Origin: a virus
IMG/VR virus record: IMGVR_UViG_3300005347_000015
Location: 1-22,958 of that record
DNA: 22,958 nucleotides
Reading direction: 5' to 3' (one strand)
A model generated the notes under the pieces. The model was not told the origin of the DNA and did no database searches. It saw only the letters and a list, made by a program, of their open reading frames with translations. Below, one piece after another: positions 13,878 through 19,760 of the stretch. Numbering within the stretch: position 1 is the stretch's first letter; the number at the start of each line of letters is the position of its first letter. The translations under genes and the position numbers were made by a program.

Positions 13878-15440
13878 ATGCCCGGCCCGTGGGAGCAATA
13901 CCAGCAGCAGCAGCCCGCAACCCTGGCACCGTGGGAGCAATACCAGCAGCCGCAACCGGCCCAGGCCCCAGCGCCGCTCCGACCTGAGGCGTACTCCCCC
14001 CGCACCGACCCGCTCTTCCAAGCCGGCCAGTTTGCCGCGACCTACGGTCCGCGCGCGGTGGCCGGCGTGGTCGATGCCATCGCCGATCCTATGGCAGGGC
14101 TGCGGCGCTTTGTCGGCACCGGCATTATGAACGATCCGCGCATTGCAGGGGTCGACGCCCAAAATCCAGGCCCCGGCACGCGAGCGGTCGATTGGCTGTT
14201 CAAAACCACCGGCATGCCGGAGTACCAGCCGCAAGGCGCGGGCGGGCGTGTCGGCGCAGCCGGGGTACAGGGCGTCGCGGCAGGCGCCCCGTTCGGGCCA
14301 GTCGGCTCGGCGATCGGCGGCGCGGCCGGGACAGTCGGGCAGACCGTAAAAGAGGTCGGCGACCGCTACTTCCCCGAGCGCAGCGACCAGGCCGCCGAGG
14401 TGGCGAGCTTGGCGCCGGGGGTGCTGGCGGCTGGCCGCAATGCGTTCCGCCGGCAACCGGCACCCAGTGCGCGGGAGCTGACGGGGGCGGGCGGTGCGGG
14501 ATACGACGCGCTGCGCCGCTCCGGCCTCGAGTATGAATCGGCGCCGACCGCGAACTGGGCCGGTCGGGAGCGGCAGGCTCTCCACATGGACGGGCTGCCG
14601 GAGGAGCTGGCGGGGACGACGCACCGGCTGTTGGGCCAGATTGAAAACCCGCCGACCACCCCGGGCACGACCGTCACCCACACCTTCGGCCAACTTCACG
14701 CGCTGCGCACCGCGCTAGGGAAGGTTGCTACCCAGACCGCGGACGGGCGGCCGACCCAAGACGCTCTTGCCGCCTCTCGTGTCATTCCCCGGCTCGACGC
14801 CTACATGGAAAACCCGGGGGCAATGTCGCTCGCCGCCGGGACGCCGGCAGAAGCCGCCGCCGCGGGTCAGCAGCTCCGCGACGCAAACGCCAATTACAGT
14901 GCAGGCTTGCGCTCGAATACCCTGACCGGCGGGCTGGCGCGCGGCGATCAAGGCATTCTGCCGCAAGCCGAGGGCGCCGCAGCCGCCGCCAATTCAGGCG
15001 CCAATCTGGACAATGCAATCCGTCAACGCGCCCGCTCGCTGGTCAACAACGAAGCCAGGCTGCGCCCGTACACCGATCAGGAAATCGACGCGCTGCGGAC
15101 CATCGAGCGCGGCACTTTTGCCCGCAATACGGCTCGCAACGTTGGCAACCTGCTCGGCGGTGGGCGTGGGTTGGGAGGGTTGATTGCCGGCGGGGTCGGC
15201 GCGGGTGTTGGTTCGTCATTTGGCCCTGTCGGTGCCGCGGTGGGCTCCGCGGCCCTCCCGGCTACCGGCATGTTGTTAAAAGGGCTCGAGAACCGGCTGA
15301 CCCGACGCGGCGTCCTCAACCTCGATGAACAGACCCGGGCGCGCTCGCCGCTCTACGAACAGCAGCTACAGAATATTCCGCCCTTGGAGCGCCAGGCGCA
15401 GATCGCCCGCGGCCTCTTGCCCGCCATCCTGGGCTACTGA
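13878..15440 (+). CDS. Internal virion protein with Gly-zipper segments, probable ejection protein
   Basis: A 520-residue protein following the transglycosylase gene with no gap (TAG then ATG; AAGGTG seven bases upstream). The N-terminus has two PWEQYQQ motifs 14 residues apart in a Gln/Pro-rich tail; such PWE-x-Y/F motifs recur at the start of phage ejection proteins and may be docking sites. Residues 125-160 (GRVGAAGVQGVAAGAPFGPV and on) and residues 423-470 (LGGLIAGGVGAGVGSSFGPV and on) are Gly-zipper hydrophobic stretches able to enter a membrane. The middle is helical, Ala-rich and without a recognised enzyme motif. It ends hydrophobic (LLPAILGY). A role in forming a channel for DNA across the envelope is plausible but inferred from composition and position. 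Confidence 0.7.
   Translation: MPGPWEQYQQQQPATLAPWEQYQQPQPAQAPAPLRPEAYSPRTDPLFQAGQFAATYGPRAVAGVVDAIADPMAGLRRFVGTGIMNDPRIAGVDAQNPGPGTRAVDWLFKTTGMPEYQPQGAGGRVGAAGVQGVAAGAPFGPVGSAIGGAAGTVGQTVKEVGDRYFPERSDQAAEVASLAPGVLAAGRNAFRRQPAPSARELTGAGGAGYDALRRSGLEYESAPTANWAGRERQALHMDGLPEELAGTTHRLLGQIENPPTTPGTTVTHTFGQLHALRTALGKVATQTADGRPTQDALAASRVIPRLDAYMENPGAMSLAAGTPAEAAAAGQQLRDANANYSAGLRSNTLTGGLARGDQGILPQAEGAAAAANSGANLDNAIRQRARSLVNNEARLRPYTDQEIDALRTIERGTFARNTARNVGNLLGGGRGLGGLIAGGVGAGVGSSFGPVGAAVGSAALPATGMLLKGLENRLTRRGVLNLDEQTRARSPLYEQQLQNIPPLERQAQIARGLLPAILGY
13887..13950 (+). repeat. Exact 22-base direct repeat encoding the PWEQYQQ motif
   Basis: CCGTGGGAGCAATACCAGCA plus GC occurs at 13887-13908 and again at 13929-13950, a spacing of 42 bases. 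It encodes PWEQYQQ twice near the N-terminus of the 520-residue protein. Exact identity at the DNA level suggests a recent duplication or gene conversion. Confidence 0.85.
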
Positions 15441-15454
15441 CGCAGGAGGAAAAA

Positions 15455-15856
15455 ATGTTGCAGATGTCTGACGCGGTGAGAAATGCTCGTTTAGACTCGA
15501 TTGAAACGACAATGGGCACCGCTCCGGTTCTGACTGTCCGCGTCGGCGCCCCGCCAGCCAATTGCGCGGCTGCCAACACCGCGGGCGCAGTGCTGGCAAC
15601 CATCAACTTGCCCAGCGACTGGATGAACGCGGCCTCGGCCGGCACAAAAACGATGGCGGGGAGCTGGCAGGACTCATCTGCTGATGCGGGGGGCACAGCC
15701 GGCCATTTCCGCATCCACCAAGGCGCGACCTGCCACCTTCAGGGGACGATCACGGCCACGGGGGGCGGCGGGGACATGTCGGTCGACTCAACTGCCCTAA
15801 CCGCCGGGCAGTATTTCACCGTGACGGCATTCACCTTGACGGAAGCCAATGGATGA
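15455..15856 (+). CDS. Small beta-rich virion protein of unknown function
   Basis: A 133-residue protein with an N-terminal helix (MLQMSDAVRNARLDSIETTM) and a beta-rich body. It contains VLTVRVGAPPANCAAANTAG, then LATINLPSDW, a run of small residues, TAGHFRIHQGATCHLQGTI, TATGGGGDMSVDST and YFTVTAFTLTEANG. This order (i-rtG-xPa, LaTl, GTAgwFRv, GtvtatGGGGDl-l-st, G-t-ti-s-T-t-p) is familiar from a common small phage protein in tail gene clusters; I know of no proven role. A very strong ribosome site, AGGAGGAAAAA, lies right before the ATG, so the protein may be made in quantity. Its last 60 bases are overlapped on the other strand by the second HNH gene. Confidence 0.78.
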   Translation: MLQMSDAVRNARLDSIETTMGTAPVLTVRVGAPPANCAAANTAGAVLATINLPSDWMNAASAGTKTMAGSWQDSSADAGGTAGHFRIHQGATCHLQGTITATGGGGDMSVDSTALTAGQYFTVTAFTLTEANG

Positions 15857-16561
15857 TACCGCGACAATCCCGTCCTCGGGCCGCATCCGGTTATGTTTGC
15901 GGGAGTTCTCGGATAGGCTGAGATATCCTAGATTCCAGGGTACGTGGAGGCCGCTGACAGCGTAGCCCTCCACCGTCTTGCCGCGCAGCGGCACAATGTG
16001 ATCGACGGCCATTCCTGCGGGGCGGGCAAGATAGATCCGGTTTATTTCGTGCATGTCCACCCATGACGGCGTGCGTTGCTCTTTCTCAAATATACGCCTG
16101 AGAAATATCGCTCTCGCTTTCCCCGGATTGGCTGCCCGCCACGCATATGAATATCCGTTTGCTCGTTCTGGGTTTGCGTCGTGATCTCGTCGCCTTCTCT
16201 CCCGCTTCAGGGCGCGCGATTTTTCGATATTCTTTGCGTAATTGCGGTTGCTTCTCGCGCGCTCTTTCTCTGGATTCTCGATGCGACGGCGGCGTTGTCT
16301 CTCTCGCTCCTTCTCGATGTTCTCGGCGTATCTGATGCGGTCTCGTCGGCGTGCTTCTTCTGGATTGTCTGCATACCGCTTGCGGGTTCTTATGCGTTCC
16401 TTTTCTAGATAGTCCTCATGCTTGCGTTGCTCCTCAGGAGATCGGCCTTCAGCAAGAAGTTTCTCGCGCTGTTTTGCGCGCAATTTGCGCTGCCTCTCGC
16501 GGTTGTAGGCGCGCAGTTTTTCTAGCTTTTTGCCCGCCGGGGGCATATCTGGATCAGCCAT
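15797..16561 (-). CDS. HNH endonuclease on the reverse strand, probable homing enzyme
   Basis: A 254-residue HNH enzyme and the only convincing - strand gene. The C-terminal domain holds AVDHIVPLRGK with D187-H188, then VSGLHVPWNLGYL with N210, then SENSRKHNR with N219 and H223-N224, the H-N-N/H signature of phage HNH enzymes. Residues 15-165 are extremely basic and built of repeats such as RKRYADNPEEARR, IENPEKERARSNRNY and ANPGKARAIF, likely DNA-contacting. Read on its own strand, AGGAG stands six bases before the ATG. It is AT-richer than its neighbours, lies between two virion genes, and is unrelated in its catalytic motif to the HNH enzyme at 5292. The last 17 or so residues overlap the 3' end of the 15455 gene and may be read-through beyond the original gene. 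Confidence 0.85.
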   Translation of the reverse strand: MADPDMPPAGKKLEKLRAYNRERQRKLRAKQREKLLAEGRSPEEQRKHEDYLEKERIRTRKRYADNPEEARRRDRIRYAENIEKERERQRRRRIENPEKERARSNRNYAKNIEKSRALKRERRRRDHDANPERANGYSYAWRAANPGKARAIFLRRIFEKEQRTPSWVDMHEINRIYLARPAGMAVDHIVPLRGKTVEGYAVSGLHVPWNLGYLSLSENSRKHNRMRPEDGIVAVSSIGFRQGECRHGEILPGG

Positions 16562-16688
16562 CGTTCGCTCCTGAACAGCGGATGGTGGTTAGGGCTGGGC
16601 TGGTGGTTACGACACCAACCCGGCCCGCATCTTACCTGAAACCTCCTCCGGAGGCCATGCTTATGTGCCGACGACAGCGGAGACATTG
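16562..16688. other. Intergenic region between reverse HNH gene and first fibre
   Basis: This 127-base gap separates divergent genes. On the reverse strand it carries the HNH ribosome site AGGAG (complement of 16568-16572). On the forward strand a CCTCCGGAGG palindrome (16645-16654) ends in GGAGG, which is eight bases before an ATG at 16663. That ATG opens an eight-codon frame ending in TGA at 16687-16689, overlapping the fibre ATG. A GTG at 16665 is in frame with the fibre. I see no convincing promoter in either direction. Confidence 0.45.
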
Positions 16689-18608
16689 ATGGCTTACTTC
16701 CGGATTTCGGAACTTCCTGACGCTGCAGCTCCTGTTGCAGCGACTTCACTTATTGAGATATCGTCCCCGGACAACACTACAGTATCCGGGTATGACAGCC
16801 ATAAAATCACAATCACAAATCTGTTCACTGACATTTCCCTAGGCGGCAACATATTTGTCCCGACCTATCCGCCGGGCACGAATAACGGCCTCGTGGCCTC
16901 AACGCAATATGTCGACCGGGCGGTCAATAATACGATAAGTTATGTCGACGGCAACTTCCTCAAGTTGACCGGCGGGACTTTGAGCGGGGATCTGCACGCT
17001 CCGAAGGTCTATGTCACGGCGGAGTATTGGTTTCAGGATCGCGGCGGGTCGGAGCAGTGGGCGCTCTATACTCAGGGCGGCATAATGCGGCTCTGGCAGG
17101 GCGACGACAGGCTGACGCTGACGAACGGCGGCTATTTGACGGCGAAAGACTTTCGCAGCGAGGGCAATGTCTATGCGCCGGCCGGATATGGCTATTTCGA
17201 GACGCACGTACAGACCAATGGCTATGGCGCTTTCGGCACGTTTGTCGAAGCCTGGGGCGACATCAAGACCCATCAGAGCTTCTACACATACTCCTCGGGC
17301 GACGCCGGGGGGTCAACCGATTGGGGGTTTTTCTCCGGCAGGCGCTGGCGGTTTAAGCAAGCCGGGGGCGACGATGCGGCGGCCGGGAGTATCGATTATC
17401 GCGGGTACGATGCCGGCGCCCTGAGCATCGTCGGTGCCGGCGGTAGCGCGCGCAACGTGAAGATCTACGATAACCTGTTCGTCACTGGTGCGATCGACGT
17501 TACCGGCACGGCTTGGCTCCACGGTGCGATCGACGTTACCGGCACGACGTTCCTGAATGACGTCTATGTAAGGTCGGGCCATTTTCTACAACTCAATAAT
17601 GCGTCGGGTAGCAGTAATCTGCGGCTGTACGACGATAGCAACTCGCACATCGAGAGCACCACGAAGCTGTGGTTGAACTTCAACGGTAACGCCGTCGCTA
17701 CGCGGGGCAGGTTCCAGTTCCAAGACCCAGGCGGGATCACAGATCTTATTGTGTACAACGACAGCAACTCGCATATCGAGAGCGGGACGAAGCTGTGGAT
17801 CAACACGGGCGGGCAGCCAACAGAATTTGGCGGGCAAGTCACTATTGTCGAGAACGAGCCGCTCTTGCTTTACGCCCCCAACGGCCAAAATGCGCGAATT
17901 TTGGCAACGGTAGGCGGCACCCGCACTTGGAGTTTTGGTTGTAGATCCGACGGCAACTGGGGCGTCGGCGACGAAAGCGCCGGAGCGCTGCGGTTTTATA
18001 TCGATACGGCCGGTACTGCTGTTTTCAATGGCCGGATGGCTATCTACTCCGGTATCGGCTCGTCCACCACAACCTTCCCGCTGACGATCGAGGCAGCGAA
18101 TGACGGAACCTCCGCCTTTGTCCACATGAATGTCATTGGAGTGCGACGATGGGCGAGCGGCGTGGCGCAAAGCGCGCAATATCTTATTGTTGACTACACG
18201 GCCGGCGCCAACCGCCTGATGATCGATGCGAGTGGGTCGTGCTTCAACGGGTCGGGATCGTGGTTTTCCCTGAGTGACGCTTCCTTGAAGGAAAACATTA
18301 AACCGTATTCGCGGGGGCTTGAAGCAATCACACAACTCAACTGCGTGCAGTTCCAGTATTCGGCGGGAACGCCATTCGCAACTGAGAATGATCCCTCACC
18401 GCTTCAATACGGTTTGGTTGCTGATCAAGTTTTCCCTCATATCCCTGAGGTATGCGGGGAAACCGATGTCGACGTCAAAGGGGAAAACAGGACCGTCGGG
18501 ACGCTGCGGCCAGGGGATTTAGTGTACGTCTTGATAAATGCAATCAAGACCCTGGACCAACGGCTCTCAGCCGTCGAGGCCGGAGAGCCGGCCGCGAAGC
18601 CCGATTAG
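16689..18608 (+). CDS. Tail fibre 1 with C-terminal S74 self-cleaving chaperone domain
   Basis: A 639-residue fibre. The N-terminal 45 residues (MAYFRISELPDAAAP, then ATSLIEISSP and SGYDSHKITI) resemble those of the second fibre and should be the virion anchor. This supports ATG 16689 over the in-frame GTG 16665. The middle is beta-rich with repeats: GAIDVTGT twice, and LYDDSNSHIES/VYNDSNSHIES followed by TKLW. Residues 529-639 are a peptidase S74 domain, an intramolecular chaperone that trimerises the fibre and then cuts itself off: SDASLKENI with the S529/K534 dyad at the known five-residue spacing, then a GLEAITQL helix and YGLVADQVFPHIPEV. Cleavage is expected just before S529. GCGGAGA lies five bases upstream of the start. 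Confidence 0.85.
   Translation: MAYFRISELPDAAAPVAATSLIEISSPDNTTVSGYDSHKITITNLFTDISLGGNIFVPTYPPGTNNGLVASTQYVDRAVNNTISYVDGNFLKLTGGTLSGDLHAPKVYVTAEYWFQDRGGSEQWALYTQGGIMRLWQGDDRLTLTNGGYLTAKDFRSEGNVYAPAGYGYFETHVQTNGYGAFGTFVEAWGDIKTHQSFYTYSSGDAGGSTDWGFFSGRRWRFKQAGGDDAAAGSIDYRGYDAGALSIVGAGGSARNVKIYDNLFVTGAIDVTGTAWLHGAIDVTGTTFLNDVYVRSGHFLQLNNASGSSNLRLYDDSNSHIESTTKLWLNFNGNAVATRGRFQFQDPGGITDLIVYNDSNSHIESGTKLWINTGGQPTEFGGQVTIVENEPLLLYAPNGQNARILATVGGTRTWSFGCRSDGNWGVGDESAGALRFYIDTAGTAVFNGRMAIYSGIGSSTTTFPLTIEAANDGTSAFVHMNVIGVRRWASGVAQSAQYLIVDYTAGANRLMIDASGSCFNGSGSWFSLSDASLKENIKPYSRGLEAITQLNCVQFQYSAGTPFATENDPSPLQYGLVADQVFPHIPEVCGETDVDVKGENRTVGTLRPGDLVYVLINAIKTLDQRLSAVEAGEPAAKPD
17487..17546 (+). repeat. Exact 24-base direct repeat in fibre 1
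   Basis: The 24 bases beginning GGTGCGATCGACGTTACCGG occur at 17487-17510 and 17523-17546, a period of 36 bases, and encode GAIDVTGT twice. Each unit probably adds one beta-turn to the fibre shaft. The exact match suggests recent slippage or unequal recombination. Confidence 0.85.
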
Positions 18609-18630
18609 TACGGATTTGAGGTAAGCAACG

Positions 18631-18834
18631 ATGCAAGAACCAATCGACGCCGCAACGCCGATTAGCGTGACCCTGACGGCGCTTGAATGGAATCAGGTGC
18701 TGTCGGTCGTGCAAGAGGGTCCGTACCGGGTCGTGGCTCCGTTGATCGGTAAGATCAGCGAGCAGGCGCAGGCAGGGGCGGGCCTGGCTCCTGCTCGCAG
18801 CAACGGCGCAGAAACAGGGCCAAGTCACTCGTAG
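18631..18834 (+). CDS. Small conserved phage protein
   Basis: A 67-residue protein with GAGGTAA upstream as ribosome site. Residues 11-45 (ISVTLTALEWNQVLSVVQEG, then PYRVVAPLIGKISEQ) match a pattern I recall in short phage and prophage proteins: a strand, EWN-x-VL, a proline-aromatic turn and an APLI helix. Function unknown. The C-terminal 20 residues are low complexity. It is the first of three small genes between the two fibres, where fibre adaptors or assembly helpers are often found. Confidence 0.68.
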   Translation: MQEPIDAATPISVTLTALEWNQVLSVVQEGPYRVVAPLIGKISEQAQAGAGLAPARSNGAETGPSHS

Positions 18835-18846
18835 CGGAGCGGGCGG

Positions 18847-19347
18847 ATGGCAACGGCTGACTACCGGGTCATCCAGGACGATCAGGACCGGGTCACACAA
18901 CACGACGACGAGCGCGTTACCGAGGAGTGGATCGAGGCTAGTGCCAGCCTTGAGGTCACGCTGCAGCCTGCGACCCTGGTTGCAACGGGCCGCACCGGGC
19001 ACAGCGCTATCCTCGAGGGCGTCTATTACCGCGTCACAGAGCGCAGTCCGTCCTCGTTGCACCCGGCGCCGGGCGGGGATGTCCTGGACCCAGCCCCAGG
19101 GGGCGAACTCTTCCGGCGCACCACCGAGCAGAGCTCGAGCCGCGTCCCGGGCGAAATCGATCACCGGATACTGCAGCACCAACTCCTCGGCACGCTGCGC
19201 CTGGTGGCAGAGGCGACAGTGCGCACCCACGTCGCCGAACGGCATTTCCTGTGGGCGAGCCGGGCGCGCATCGAGTGCCTCGCGGCCCGCTCCCGCATCC
19301 AGCTCCGCGCCAGGAGCGATTTCCGAAAGACCCGCGCCAATGGCTGA
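18847..19347 (+). CDS. Unknown protein with RVT repeats, between the fibres
   Basis: A 166-residue protein I cannot assign. The N-terminus has a short repeated motif (YRVIQDDQ, DRVTQHDDE, RVTEE), with a further YYRVTERSP near residue 60. An Ala/Leu/Thr-rich EVTLQPATLVATGRT segment between resembles repeats seen in some phage structural proteins. Residues 70-110 are Pro/Gly/Ser-rich and residues 110-166 are helical and strongly basic. CGGAG (18835-18839) lies seven bases before the ATG. Long open frames on the other strand and in the +2 frame overlap it; the ribosome site, the tight fit between neighbours and the repeats favour this frame. The final part is the least certain. Confidence 0.6.
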   Translation: MATADYRVIQDDQDRVTQHDDERVTEEWIEASASLEVTLQPATLVATGRTGHSAILEGVYYRVTERSPSSLHPAPGGDVLDPAPGGELFRRTTEQSSSRVPGEIDHRILQHQLLGTLRLVAEATVRTHVAERHFLWASRARIECLAARSRIQLRARSDFRKTRANG

Positions 19348-19750
19348 ACAGGGGCAAGACTTCATAGGTTGGGCAGGCGATGACATCGACATCTACATCG
19401 TCCTGACCGGCTACGACGGCTTGCCGCTCGACCTCACCGATTGCGTGGTGAGTTGGGGATTGGGATCGGTCACCTCCGCGCCGGCGACGCTCCTGAAGAC
19501 TAGCGCGGTGCCGACCCAGATCGAGATGCTGGACACCATTCACGGCCAGATCTGCGTCCACCTCGACCCCCCCGATACGGAGGCCCTCGCCGGCCCCTAT
19601 CGGCACGAGTTGCAGATTGTCGATGCTTTCGGGTCGATCGAGACCGTGATGACCGGCCACATCACGATTTTCAAAGCGTCGATCAAGCCGGGGGGCGCGA
19701 CGGCACGCGCACCGCTGCGCGTGGTGGGCGACGACTGGGCGGCAGGGTGA
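19340..19750 (+). CDS. Small beta-sandwich phage tail protein (BppU N-terminal-like)
   Basis: A 136-residue protein with an Ig/beta-sandwich pattern: GDDIDIYIVLTGYDGLPLDL, TDCVVSWGLG, TLLKTSAVPTQIEML, HGQICVHLDPPDTEALAGPY, RHELQIVDAFGS and VMTGHITIFKA. The run G-D, DG-p-DLt, K-t, G-v-l-DT-L-G-Y-HE, D-G and G-iti is typical of small proteins in phage tail modules, some similar to the N-terminal domain of the baseplate protein BppU. The open frame extends back to 18941, but that stretch is a shadow of the preceding gene; ATG 19340 overlaps its stop by eight bases. It lies directly before the second fibre and may help attach it; that is inference. Confidence 0.75.
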   Translation: MAEQGQDFIGWAGDDIDIYIVLTGYDGLPLDLTDCVVSWGLGSVTSAPATLLKTSAVPTQIEMLDTIHGQICVHLDPPDTEALAGPYRHELQIVDAFGSIETVMTGHITIFKASIKPGGATARAPLRVVGDDWAAG

Positions 19751-19760
19751 AGAGGTAGGC

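Noticed and set aside
13314-14699. 461-codon open frame on the reverse strand
   Set aside because: Spans the junction of two well-supported forward genes and has no recognisable domain.
16147-16689. Short forward frames opposite the second HNH gene
   Set aside because: Cys/Ser/Arg-rich shadows of the reverse HNH gene with no ribosome site of their own.
18544-19392. 282-codon open frame on the reverse strand
   Set aside because: Crosses three forward genes that have ribosome sites and tight spacing; composition is that of a shadow.
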